64,000 nt of DNA from Ramlibacter algicola (GTDB taxonomy: Bacteria; Pseudomonadota; Gammaproteobacteria; Burkholderiales; Burkholderiaceae_C). The stretch lies in NCBI RefSeq assembly GCF_016641735.1, contig NZ_JAEDAO010000001.1, forward strand, positions 3,162,001 through 3,226,000. The letters are read 5' to 3'. The first letter of the stretch is position 1, and each line of letters opens with the position of its first letter. The position numbers and the translations under genes are program-made. The notes under the pieces were generated by a model that was given only the letters and a program-made list of their open reading frames with translations, did no database searches and had not been told where the DNA came from. Positions 11,666-21,199 of the stretch are shown here, piece by piece.

Positions 11666-11725
11666 GGCTGTCTCGTGCGTTGAAGTCGGAGCCATCCTAC
11701 GAACAACATCGGCTTTCGCGTAACC

Positions 11726-11763
11726 CATTTGCATTGCGTTGCAGACGTAGCGCATGCGAAATG
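11726..11763. promoter_or_regulatory. Imperfect inverted repeat in the divergent regulator/PilZ intergenic region
   Basis: The 223-base gap between the response regulator and the PilZ gene is less GC-rich than its surroundings and must hold promoters in both directions. Within it, CATTTGCATTGCG (11726) and CGCATGCGAAATG (11751) form an imperfect inverted repeat with a 12-base centre. This could be an operator for the adjacent LuxR-type protein. Nothing else was recognised in the gap. Confidence 0.3.
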
Positions 11764-11888
11764 TTGCTGTCGAGATGCGCCGCGCATGACAAACCGCTGC
11801 GCCACGGATGCGCAGGGGCAGGACATTTCGCTGGCCCGCGGCGTGGGAACCGCCCATGACCGGCGCAGGTCCACCATCAACAATCCGG

Positions 11889-12179
11889 ATGATGGCCACA
11901 GAGCGCCGACTCACCCCCCGCGAGGCGATCCAGCTGCCGGTCGTCCTGGCCGATGGCACGCCCGCGCAGACCCGTGACGTGAGCCGGGGCGGCCTGTACC
12001 TCATCGTGCCGGCAGGCACCCCGTTCGATGACTGGGTGCGGCTCGAATTCGCCGTGCCGCCCGTCGGCCTGAAGTTCACCGCCGCCGGCGAGGTGGTACG
12101 CGTCGAGCGCGCCATCGACCCGGACACCGACGGCGTCGCGCTGCGCCTCCACCACGCCCGCCTGTCCGAACTGGACTGA
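11889..12179 (+). CDS. PilZ domain protein, probable c-di-GMP receptor
   Basis: A 96-residue single-domain protein; ATG codons at 11889 and 11892 are both usable. Both c-di-GMP-binding motifs of PilZ are present: RLTPR (RxxxR, residues 7-11) and DVSRGGLYL (D/NxSxxG, residues 30-38), followed by the expected beta-barrel (VRLEFAVPP, FTAAGEVVRVER). It lies 105 bases upstream of the Tad operon on the same strand. A link between c-di-GMP level and pilus assembly or surface attachment is therefore plausible, though neither motif content nor position proves it. Confidence 0.88.
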   Translation: MMATERRLTPREAIQLPVVLADGTPAQTRDVSRGGLYLIVPAGTPFDDWVRLEFAVPPVGLKFTAAGEVVRVERAIDPDTDGVALRLHHARLSELD

Positions 12180-12284
12180 GCACCTGCCGAGCGCGGGGCA
12201 CCTGTACCACCCGTCCCGGGACATGGAAGCCATGCGGCGGCTAGGGCCGCTGCCTAGAGTGGGTCGCAACGAAAGACCCACCCG

Positions 12285-12863
12285 ATGGACGAACTCCGAG
12301 CTTTCCTGGACTTGCTGGCGATGCTGGTGCTGGACCCGCGCACGGGGTTGCTGATTGCGCTTCTCGTGGCGGCGGCGGTGATCGACGTGCGCACGATGCG
12401 GATCCCGAACTGGTTGACGGTCAGCGGGATGGTCTGCGGGTTGCTGGTGAGCGCGAGCATCGCGCCGCGAATCACGCAAGGGGTGGGCGATTCGGTCGTC
12501 GGCGCGCTTGTCGGCCTGGTGCTCCTGCTGCCGCTCTGGTTGGTTCGCGTGCTGGGCGCTGGCGACGTCAAGTTGATGGCCGCTGTCGGCGCGTTCCTGG
12601 GTCCGCTGCCGACGCTGCATGCGCTCGCCTATGTCGCGATGGCGGGCGGCGTTGCCGCATTGCTGGTCGCGGCCTGGCAAGGCTCGCTCGGGCGGCTCCT
12701 GCAGAACGTGTACTTCATCGTCGGCGTGCTTCGGACGCCGGCCGGCACCGTGCGCCAGCCCCTGGCATCGCCGGCCGCCTCCGTGGGCAAGCTGCCCTAC
12801 GGGCTGTGCATCTGCATCGGCACCTCCGCCTTCCTGCTCGCCCGCCAGTTCGGCCTGACCTGA
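12285..12863 (+). CDS. cpaA: Tad prepilin peptidase (A24 family, CpaA/TadV)
   Basis: The 192-residue integral membrane protein is an A24 aspartic prepilin peptidase of the short TadV/CpaA kind, lacking the N-terminal methyltransferase half of PilD. The two catalytic aspartates are Asp34 (AAVIDVRTMRIPN) and Asp94 (the conserved GAGDVKLMAAVG, GxGD motif). It would cleave the Flp prepilin and TadE-type pseudopilins encoded downstream at the cytoplasmic face of the inner membrane. It is the first gene of the Tad cluster; CpaB follows after 27 bases. Confidence 0.93.
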   Translation: MDELRAFLDLLAMLVLDPRTGLLIALLVAAAVIDVRTMRIPNWLTVSGMVCGLLVSASIAPRITQGVGDSVVGALVGLVLLLPLWLVRVLGAGDVKLMAAVGAFLGPLPTLHALAYVAMAGGVAALLVAAWQGSLGRLLQNVYFIVGVLRTPAGTVRQPLASPAASVGKLPYGLCICIGTSAFLLARQFGLT

Positions 12864-12890
12864 GATCCCCTTCACCTCCAGGAGCGTCCC

Positions 12891-13709
12891 ATGCGAAATG
12901 CCAAAGCCCTCGTCCTGCTGGTCCTGGCCGTCCTGTTCGGGCTGGGCGCCGCGCTCTACGCCGCGCGCTGGGTCGCGCAGCGCGGGAACCTCTCGTCCAA
13001 GGTCGCGGTCGCCGCGGTCGACATCGAGCTGGGCAGCCGGATCAACTCGCAGATGGTCAACCTGGTCGACTGGCCGAGCGGCTCGATGCCGCCCGGCGCG
13101 TTCAGCGACCTGAAGGCGCTCGAGGACCGCGTCGTCAAGGTTGGCGTGCTCCGCGGTGACGCGATCGTCGAACGCAAGTTGGCGCCGGTCGGCACGAAGG
13201 GCGGGCTCTCGGCCGTCATCGCGGAGGGGAAGCGGGCCATGACGGTGCGGGTCAATGACGTGGTGGGCGTCGCCGGCTTCGCGCTGCCGGGCAACTACGT
13301 CGACGTGATGGTCAACATGCAGCAGGAGCACGCCAGCAACCGGCAGGACTCGATCAGCCGGCTGGTCCTGGAGAAGGTGCTGGTCCTCGCCGTCGCGCAA
13401 GAGGCGAGCCGCGACGACCTGAAGCCCAAGGTCGTGAATGCCGTCACGCTCGAGCTGAGCCCGGCTGATGCGGAGAAGCTGGACCTGGCGCGCAGCGTCG
13501 GCACGCTGTCGCTCGTCCTGCGCAACCAGCTCGATGGCGCGAAGCTGGCCACCGCCGGTGTCACGCGCGCGCAGCTCCTCGGCATGAAGGAAGTCGTCGC
13601 CAAGGCGCCGCCCGCCCCGGCCCCGCGTCCGCGGCCGGCGCCGGCGCCGGCGCCACGCGATTGCGTCGAGGTGATCCGCAACGCGGCGAGCGCCACGCAG
13701 TGCTTCTAG
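12891..13709 (+). CDS. cpaB: Flp pilus assembly protein CpaB/RcpC
   Basis: The 272-residue protein has an N-terminal membrane anchor (LVLLVLAVLFGLGAALYAA), a SAF domain (about 36-98, VAVAAVDIELGSRINSQMV) and the CpaB/RcpC core from about residue 104 (GLSAVIAEGKRAMTVRVNDV, GNYVDVMVNMQ). CpaB is a periplasmic partner of the secretin channel in Tad secretion. The C-terminus is a Pro/Ala/Arg stretch followed by a short tail with two cysteines (DCVEVIRN...TQCF), which could form a disulfide. An AGGAG site precedes the ATG. Confidence 0.93.
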   Translation: MRNAKALVLLVLAVLFGLGAALYAARWVAQRGNLSSKVAVAAVDIELGSRINSQMVNLVDWPSGSMPPGAFSDLKALEDRVVKVGVLRGDAIVERKLAPVGTKGGLSAVIAEGKRAMTVRVNDVVGVAGFALPGNYVDVMVNMQQEHASNRQDSISRLVLEKVLVLAVAQEASRDDLKPKVVNAVTLELSPADAEKLDLARSVGTLSLVLRNQLDGAKLATAGVTRAQLLGMKEVVAKAPPAPAPRPRPAPAPAPRDCVEVIRNAASATQCF

Positions 13710-13758
13710 GCCTGCGCACGGATCGCAACAACACGAACACACGCTCAGGGAGATCCAC

Positions 13759-15690
13759 ATGCGCTACGCACCTCCGGCCTTGCTGGCCGCAACGCTCGCC
13801 GCCGGCTTCGCTCCGGCCCAGGCCGAGGCCCCCACGGACGGTGGTCGGCAGCCCCCGTTCATCCGCCGCGCGACGGCTGGGCCGGTACTGGAACCGGAGC
13901 GACCCAAGGCGGCGGACGTCGTGCTGGTGGCCGCGGGTCCTGCCCAGGTGGAAGCAGCCGCACCGCCGGCGGCTCCGGACGTCGCGCAGTCCAGGCAGGG
14001 TGCGCAGCAAGAAAAACTCCGGCCGGTGGTGGTGGCCCAGGCAGACACCGCCGAGCGTCCCGCCGCGCGCGCGGCGCCCGCCCGCGCCGCGCGGACCAAT
14101 GCAGGCGCGGGTGACGCGAGGGTGCGCCCCTGCACCAACGTCGTCGTGGACCCACCGATGTCGCTGATGCTGGGCAAGTCGCAAGTGGTGCGCCTTCCCT
14201 TCCCGGTGGCGCGGCTGATCGTCGGCGGCACCGCGGGCAGCCGTGCAGGTCGGCCTGATGGCGCGCCCACCCGGCCGGGCACCGCGGGCCCTGGCGCGCC
14301 GGCACCCGGCGCACCGGCCCCCGGCGCACCGGCGCAAGGCTCGCAGACGGGTGGCGGATCCGACGGCGTCGCCGAATCGGACGTCACGCTCCTCAGCCCC
14401 ACCGAGTTGTTCTTCCTCGGCCGCCGCACCGGCTCGATGAACGTGATCCTCCAGGCCAACGACGGCCGCTGCATCGTGAAGGACCTGGTCGTCACGATCG
14501 ACCCCGGCACGCTGCAGGCGAAGTTGTCCGAGCTGATGCCAGAGGAGTCGGGCGTGAAAGTCCGCGGCGCCGACAACGCGATCGTGCTGACCGGAGCCGT
14601 GAGCGACGCCATCAAGCTTGAGCACGTGCTGAGCCTCGCGGGCGCCTACGGCGACGGCAAGAAGGTCGTGAACATGATGCGCGTCACGGCGCCGCAGCAG
14701 GTGATGCTCGAGGTGAAGATCGCCGAAGTCAGCAAGACCCTGCTGAGCCGTTTCGGGCTCGATTTCACGCGGGCCGTGCGTTCGCAGGACGGCAGCATCA
14801 GCCTGCTGTCCGGGATCATCGGCGGGGCCCCGGGCCTCGCAGCCCGTTTCGGCGGGGCCTTGGCCGCGACCGCGATCGGCGGCACGGCGACCGCTGGCGC
14901 GGCCAACTCGGCGGGATCGGCAACCGCGACGGCGGGTGGCATCGCCATCGACTCGGACGGCCTCATCTCCTTCAAGCCCTCCACGATCAGCAAGAACGCC
15001 TCCGTCACCGGGTTCGACGCGGTCAAGAACGACGGGATCGTGCGCGTGCTGGCGGAGCCGAACATCATGGCCATCAGCGGGCAGCCGGCCAGCTTCCTCT
15101 CCGGCGGCCGCATCTTCATCCCCGTCGCGCAGTCGACGGGCGCGAACGGCGCGCCCGTGATCACGCTGGAGGAGAAGAACTTCGGGGTGAGCCTGCGCTT
15201 CACGCCGACCGTGCTGGACGGCCGCATCAACCTGAAGGTCGTCTCCGAGGTGTCCGAGCTGTCCCAGACCGGCAGCCCGTTCACGACGGTGGGCGGAGTG
15301 ACTTCCGTGCTGCCCAGCCTCACCGCACGGCAGGTCGACACCACCGTGCAGCTCGCCGACGGCCAGAGCTTCGCGGTCGCGGGCCTGATCAAGAACAACA
15401 TGACCGCGGCACTGGACAAATTCCCCGGTCTGGGCGAAGCGCCGGTCGTGGGCGCGCTGTTCCGCTCGACGGAGTTCCAGACCGACCAGACCGAGCTGAT
15501 GTTCGTCGTCACGCCGCACCTGGTGAAGCCGCTGACCGCGCCGGTCGCCCTGCCGACCGACAACCACGTGGCGCCGACCTACGGCGACGCGGTCTGGAAT
15601 GGCTCCGGCGAAGGCAAGGCCCCGGCGCCCGCGCCGCAACCCGTCGCCCCGCAGCCGCCCGCAGCCGCGCCCGCGCCCACCCGTCCTTGA
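13759..15690 (+). CDS. cpaC: Tad secretin CpaC/RcpA
   Basis: A 643-residue outer-membrane secretin. After a signal peptide and an Ala/Pro-rich region, the pilus N-terminal domain starts at VDPPMSLMLGKSQVVRLPFP (about 131-150) and resumes at VTLLSPTELFFLGRRTGSMN after an insertion of about 50 Gly/Ala/Pro-rich residues. A BON-like strand pair follows (VKVRGADNAIVLTGAVSD). The secretin core starts at VMLEVKIAEVSKTLLSRFGLDF and ends with LADGQSFAVAGLIKNNM and a Pro/Ala tail. A second Ala/Gly/Thr-rich stretch (about 357-395) lies inside the core. The secretin forms the pore through which the Flp pilus exits. Confidence 0.93.
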   Translation: MRYAPPALLAATLAAGFAPAQAEAPTDGGRQPPFIRRATAGPVLEPERPKAADVVLVAAGPAQVEAAAPPAAPDVAQSRQGAQQEKLRPVVVAQADTAERPAARAAPARAARTNAGAGDARVRPCTNVVVDPPMSLMLGKSQVVRLPFPVARLIVGGTAGSRAGRPDGAPTRPGTAGPGAPAPGAPAPGAPAQGSQTGGGSDGVAESDVTLLSPTELFFLGRRTGSMNVILQANDGRCIVKDLVVTIDPGTLQAKLSELMPEESGVKVRGADNAIVLTGAVSDAIKLEHVLSLAGAYGDGKKVVNMMRVTAPQQVMLEVKIAEVSKTLLSRFGLDFTRAVRSQDGSISLLSGIIGGAPGLAARFGGALAATAIGGTATAGAANSAGSATATAGGIAIDSDGLISFKPSTISKNASVTGFDAVKNDGIVRVLAEPNIMAISGQPASFLSGGRIFIPVAQSTGANGAPVITLEEKNFGVSLRFTPTVLDGRINLKVVSEVSELSQTGSPFTTVGGVTSVLPSLTARQVDTTVQLADGQSFAVAGLIKNNMTAALDKFPGLGEAPVVGALFRSTEFQTDQTELMFVVTPHLVKPLTAPVALPTDNHVAPTYGDAVWNGSGEGKAPAPAPQPVAPQPPAAAPAPTRP

Positions 15691-15702
15691 ACTGGAGACC
15701 CC

Positions 15703-15981
15703 ATGACCCGCCCTCCCCTGATCCTCGCCGCAGCCGCGCTCCTCGCCGGCTGCGCGATCTCGCCGACGCCCAACTACGACCTGCGCTTCGGCGATGCGGT
15801 ACGCAACGCGAGGCTGGCGCAGACGCTCAACCCGCAGCCCAGCACCAACGACGTGCAGGGCATGGATGGGGCGGCGGCGAAGAACGCGGGCGACCGCTAC
15901 CAGGACTCCTTCAAGAGGCCGCCACCGCCCGTCAACGTCATCAACATCGGCGGAAGCATCGCCACGGGCGCGGCGCGCTGA
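15703..15981 (+). CDS. Small Tad-locus lipoprotein (CpaD-like position)
   Basis: A 92-residue lipoprotein: LILAAAALLAGCAISP gives a lipobox with Cys17 as the lipidated residue. The mature part (LRFGDAVRNARLAQTLNP, then a conserved-looking RYQDSFKRPPPPVNVINIGG) is short and probably mostly unstructured. It occupies the place where CpaD or RcpB, outer-membrane partners of the Tad secretin, are found in other loci, and such small lipoproteins recur in betaproteobacterial Tad clusters. A pilotin-like role for the secretin is an inference from location. The ATG lies 12 bases after the secretin stop. Confidence 0.75.
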   Translation: MTRPPLILAAAALLAGCAISPTPNYDLRFGDAVRNARLAQTLNPQPSTNDVQGMDGAAAKNAGDRYQDSFKRPPPPVNVINIGGSIATGAAR

Positions 15982-16113
15982 TCGCGCCGCATCGACAACC
16001 ACCGGGACGGATTCCGTCGGAAAGGAGGACGCCGCACGACAAGCCATGCCAACGACGAACCTGAACTTCCATCCATTCTTTTTCCCTTCCATTCAACTTT
16101 CAAGAGGTGTTTC

Positions 16114-16308
16114 ATGGACAAGCTCATTCAAACCGTGCAGGCCTTCGGCAAGGACGAAGAAGGCGCCCAGGTCATCGAGTACGCGCTGATCATCGCGGTC
16201 GTCTCGATCACACTGGTTGTCGCACTGCGCGACCTGACCGGCAGCAACTTCGCCGACTTCATCACCCGGGTCGGCACCTGCCTCACGAACGGCTCGGCCT
16301 GCGCGTAA
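16114..16308 (+). CDS. flp: Flp family type IVb pilin
   Basis: The 64-residue prepilin has a 17-residue basic leader ending in Gly17 and a mature N-terminus AQVIEYALIIAVVSITLVVA. Glu at mature position 5 followed by Tyr is the hallmark Flp motif. The predicted mature pilin is 47 residues with a C-terminal pair of cysteines (GTCLTNGSACA). The 132 bases upstream contain a pyrimidine-rich, AT-richer stretch and an AAGAGG ribosome-binding site. This suggests a separate promoter for the major pilin, which is usually expressed far above the assembly genes. A GC-rich stem-loop follows. Confidence 0.95.
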   Translation: MDKLIQTVQAFGKDEEGAQVIEYALIIAVVSITLVVALRDLTGSNFADFITRVGTCLTNGSACA

Positions 16309-16322
16309 GGCCACACCGGTCG

Positions 16323-16348
16323 AGGGCCCCGGCACCGCCGGGGACCCT
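16323..16348 (+). other. Strong stem-loop after the pilin gene
   Basis: AGGGCCCCGGC, loop ACC, and GCCGGGGACCCT form an 11-bp stem with a single bulged A, 14 bases after the flp stop. There is no T-tract, so it is not a classic intrinsic terminator. It may protect the pilin mRNA 3' end and reduce read-through into tadG. Confidence 0.6.
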
Positions 16349-16367
16349 CCACCACGTGGGGGCAGCC

Positions 16368-17696
16368 ATGCACCGCAAAGCCCGTCGCCACCAGCAACGC
16401 GGGGCCACCATCATCACGATGGCCCTGATGCTGCTGTTCCTGCTTGGCTTCATGGGATTCGCCCTCGACTTCGGGCGGCTGTTCATCGTCAAGACGGAAC
16501 TGCAGACGGCCCTCGACAGCTGCGCCCTGTCGGCGGCGCAGGAACTGGACCTGCAGCCCAATGCCGTCAACCGCGCACGCAGCGCAGGCATCACGGCCGC
16601 CAACCTGAACTCGGTGAACCTGCAGTCGCCCACGTGGGACGGCAAAGGCAAGGTCACGGACGCCGAGATCACGTTCTACAACACCTCGTTCACGCTGACG
16701 ACGAGCGACGCGGCCGCGACGTATGCGGAGTGCTCCCACGTGCAGCCGGACGTGCGCCTGTGGCTCCTTCGCGCGATGGCCGCGTTCTCCGGCGACTTCG
16801 CCACGTTCCCGGCCACGCACGACGTCGGCGCTCGGGCGATCGCGAAACGCGGAAGTTCGCAGACCGCCTGCCCGATCCCCGTGGCCGTAAAGGCCGGCGC
16901 GGGCTCGCCACCGCTGTACGGCTTCGTGCCGGGCCAGTGGGTGATCGTCTGGGGCACCCGCAACCCCGGCAGCGGCGAGTTCGGCTGGTACAACCTGGAC
17001 GGCAGCACCAATGCGCGCGCGACCAAGGACCAGCTCGAAGGCGGCGTGTGCAACACGCGCATCGGCGACCAGCTGGGCACGCCGGGCGCGAAGACCGGCG
17101 TCGACACGGTCTGGAACTACCGGTTCGGCATCTACAAGAACAACGTCGACCACCAGCTGCATCGCCCGGACTACTCCGGCTATTCCTACAGGCCGCGCAA
17201 CGCGTCACCGGCCGGCAACTGGACCAACGCGACGCCCATCACGCTGGCGGACGGCAGCACGACCGTCTACTGTTGCGCCTGGAACGGGACGCCGAATCCC
17301 GCGGCCTCGCATGCCTCCGCGCAGAACTTCGCCACCAAGCGAAGCGTCAACGCCTCGTACGACGACATCGGCACCGACATCCGGCACGGCAGCACGATCG
17401 TCTACAACACGCAGAACCAGCTGAACAGCTTCCAGGTGGTGGCGACGCCGGGCGCGAACGGCGAGTACGCCCGCTACGGGTCCTCCGACCGCCGCATTGC
17501 GACGGTGCCCGTCCTCGACGACGCCAACAGGGTGAGGGACTACCTGTGCATCCTGCTGCTGCACCCCATGAGCGGGCCGAATGACGACGTGCGCCTGGAA
17601 ATCATCGGGTCGGCCGGGAGCCCCTCCAGCCCCTGCACCACCGCGGGCCTGCCCGGCGGCGCCGCGGGGCCCCTCGTTCCCGTCCTCGTCCGCTAG
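16368..17696 (+). CDS. tadG: TadG-like pilus-locus protein
   Basis: The 442-residue protein has the Tad N-terminal pattern: a basic head, RGATIITMALMLLFLLGFMGFALDFGR as membrane segment, then KTELQTALDSCALSAAQEL. This matches the TadG N-terminal domain (PF13400). Unlike the two TadE-like neighbours, position +5 after the Gly is Thr rather than Glu, so cleavage by the prepilin peptidase is uncertain. The rest is a large extracytoplasmic region with several cysteines (CPIPVAVKAG, GVCNTRIGD, VYCCAWNGT, DYLCILLLHP). No von Willebrand A metal site is evident. I chose the ATG at 16368 because the hydrophobic segment follows directly. Confidence 0.8.
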   Translation: MHRKARRHQQRGATIITMALMLLFLLGFMGFALDFGRLFIVKTELQTALDSCALSAAQELDLQPNAVNRARSAGITAANLNSVNLQSPTWDGKGKVTDAEITFYNTSFTLTTSDAAATYAECSHVQPDVRLWLLRAMAAFSGDFATFPATHDVGARAIAKRGSSQTACPIPVAVKAGAGSPPLYGFVPGQWVIVWGTRNPGSGEFGWYNLDGSTNARATKDQLEGGVCNTRIGDQLGTPGAKTGVDTVWNYRFGIYKNNVDHQLHRPDYSGYSYRPRNASPAGNWTNATPITLADGSTTVYCCAWNGTPNPAASHASAQNFATKRSVNASYDDIGTDIRHGSTIVYNTQNQLNSFQVVATPGANGEYARYGSSDRRIATVPVLDDANRVRDYLCILLLHPMSGPNDDVRLEIIGSAGSPSSPCTTAGLPGGAAGPLVPVLVR

Positions 17697-17705
17697 GAGG
17701 CTCCA

Positions 17706-18167
17706 ATGCGCAAGAACAAGCAAGGTGGCGTGGCGCTTGTCGAATTCGCGCTCATCCTGCCCTTCCTGCTGGTCCTGACGTTCACCACAACGGAGTTCGG
17801 CCGCGCGCTGTACGAGTACCAGGCGATCTCCAAGTCGGTGCGCGTGGCCGCGCGCTACCTCGCGACGCAGAACGTGGGCACGCACCAGGCCGAAGCCGCG
17901 AACCTCATCGTCTACGGGACGATCCAGCCGGGGCAGGGAGCGAGGCCCTTGCTGCGCAACCTGACGATGGCCAACGTCATGGCGCCGCAGTGGGACCAGG
18001 CCGGCGCCACGCCGATCATCAACACGGTGCGCGTCGGCGTGACCGGCTACCAGTTCCGCTCCATGTTCACGACCGCCTTCGGCGTGATATTTCCCCCCAT
18101 CGTGTTTTCCGACATCACGGCCACGATGCGCAGCGCGTTCGGACCGCCGCCGGCGCCCGCCCCCTGA
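17706..18167 (+). CDS. tadE: TadE-like pseudopilin (first copy)
   Basis: A 153-residue pilin-like protein: basic leader, Gly8, then VALVEFALILPFLLVLTFTT, with Glu at mature +5 as in TadE/TadF pseudopilins. The remaining 120 residues form a small periplasmic domain (RVAARYLATQ, NLIVYGTIQPGQGA). The family is processed by the Tad prepilin peptidase and needed for pilus assembly. The gene starts nine bases after tadG and is followed after ten bases by a second family member. Confidence 0.88.
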   Translation: MRKNKQGGVALVEFALILPFLLVLTFTTTEFGRALYEYQAISKSVRVAARYLATQNVGTHQAEAANLIVYGTIQPGQGARPLLRNLTMANVMAPQWDQAGATPIINTVRVGVTGYQFRSMFTTAFGVIFPPIVFSDITATMRSAFGPPPAPAP

Positions 18168-18177
18168 GGAGCGCACC

Positions 18178-18609
18178 ATGAAGATCAGGCAGCACGGTGC
18201 CACCGCGGTCGAATTCGCGCTGGTGCTCATCGCCTTCCTCGCGGTCATGCTGGCCATCCTCGACTTCGCGCGGATGATGTTCGCCTGGAGCTCGGCCAGC
18301 GAGGCGACGCGCGCGGGGGCGCGTTACGCCGCCGTCTGCGGCAACACCGGCAATGCGCCCGCGGTCGTCGCGAGGATGCAGGCACTCGTCCCCCAGATCA
18401 CCACCGCCAACGTCGCGTGGGACCCGCCGGGCTGCAGCCCCACCACGTGCGTCGGCGTGCGAGTGAGCGTCACCGGCATGAACTACAACTTCATGTCACC
18501 CATCGCCGGCCTGGCCCGCGTCGGAGCGATCCCGATGCCGGACTTCGCCACCTACCTGACGCGCGAGGACATGCGCCAGGATCCCAACGCCGACACGTAC
18601 TGCCCGTGA
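18178..18609 (+). CDS. TadE/TadF-like pseudopilin (second copy)
   Basis: A 143-residue pilin-like protein: MKIRQHG then ATAVEFALVLIAFLAVMLAI, Glu at mature +5. The helix continues ARMMFAWSSASEATRAGARY, a segment shared by TadE proteins. Four cysteines (AAVCGNTG, PPGCSPTTCVG, DTYCP) suggest disulfides in the periplasmic domain. It is a paralogue of the preceding gene and probably takes the TadF place. Confidence 0.88.
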   Translation: MKIRQHGATAVEFALVLIAFLAVMLAILDFARMMFAWSSASEATRAGARYAAVCGNTGNAPAVVARMQALVPQITTANVAWDPPGCSPTTCVGVRVSVTGMNYNFMSPIAGLARVGAIPMPDFATYLTREDMRQDPNADTYCP

Positions 18610-18622
18610 GCAAGGAAATCCC

Positions 18623-19773
18623 ATGAAGATCGCAGCCATCTCGCCCCACCCCGGCCACCTGCAGGACATCCGCCAGGTCGCCGAGGGCCGGGGCCACGCC
18701 GTCGTGCTCCACGAAGGCGGCAAGAGCCGAATGCGCGACATCGCCGACCGCGACCGGCCGGACGTGATGCTGGTCGACGGCATCTGCTGCGACGTCGCCG
18801 AGCTGTCGCACGTCGAGGACGTCACCGCCCGCCATCCCGGCACGGTCGTCCTCCTGATGTGCTCCATCCACACGCCGGAGTTCCTGATCAACTCCATGCG
18901 GGCGGGCGTGCGCGAAGTATTGCCGTCGCCCGCACCGCGCGAGGCGCTCGAGGCCGCGCTCGACCGGATCGAGAGCAAGCTGGCCGCCAGTTCGCCGCAG
19001 AAGACCGGCCGCGTCCTCGCCTTCGTGCCGTGCAAGGGCGGCAGCGGCGCGACCTTCCTGGCGACCAACCTCGCCTGGCAGCTCGCCGAGCGCGGCAGCG
19101 TGCTGCTCGTCGACCTGAACCTGCAGTTCGGCGACGCGCTGTCCTTCGTGCACGACGGCTCGGCCACGTCGACGATCGCGAACGTCGCGCGCGACATCGG
19201 GCGCCTCGACGCTTCGCTGCTCGCCGCGAGCACGGTGAAGGTCGCCCCCAACTACAGCGTCCTCTCCGCGCCCGAAGACATGGCGCAGGGCGTGGAGGTC
19301 AAGCCCGAGCACGTCGAGGCGATCCTGGACGTCGCGGTCGCGAACTACGACTTCGTCGTGGTCGACGTGGCCCGGAACCTGGACACGATCGCGATCCGGG
19401 CCTTCGACCACGCCTGGCGCATCTTCGGCGTCATGCAGTCGTCCCTCGCGGACCTGCGCAACGCGCGCAGGATGCTGGACGCGTTCCGGGCCCTCGGCTA
19501 CCCGGCCGAACGCTCCGAACTGGTCGTCAACCGCTTCGAGCGTTCCGCCGAGATCGGGGTCGAGGAGATCCAGCGGGCCCTCGGCGGGCTCACCGTGCGG
19601 ACCGTGCCCAACGCGTACAAGGACGTCAGCGCGTCCATCAACCACGCCGACCCGATCGCCACGTCCGCGCGTTCCAGCAGCGTAGCCAAGGCGCTCGTGG
19701 ACTTCGCGCAATCCCTGAGCCCGCGCCAGGAGGACGCTCGCGGCCTCCTCGGGCGCCTCTTCCGGAGAGCCTG

Positions 19774-19774
<1 letters not shown>
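18623..19774 (+). CDS. cpaE: CpaE/TadZ pilus-localising ATPase
   Basis: The 383-residue protein has an N-terminal receiver-like domain (about 1-120; Asp52 in LVDGICC at the receiver position) and a C-terminal MinD/ParA-like ATPase. The nucleotide loop reads [16 protein letters not shown] (136-151). It keeps the early lysine of the deviant Walker A (Lys138) but has Ala in place of the usual GKT lysine, as is common in this family. CpaE/TadZ places the Tad machine at its cell site. Its TGA (19772-19774) overlaps the ATG of the next gene by one base, indicating translational coupling. Confidence 0.92.
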
Positions 19775-21189
<1,415 letters not shown>

Positions 21190-21199
21190 GGGAGGCGCC

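Noticed and set aside
11877..16092. Long minus-strand open frames under the Tad genes
   Set aside because: Composition is that of antisense shadows; the plus-strand genes have complete Tad motifs and tight operon spacing.
16046..16189. Possible small ORF starting upstream of flp
   Set aside because: It overlaps the flp ribosome-binding site and start in another frame and lacks its own ribosome-binding site.
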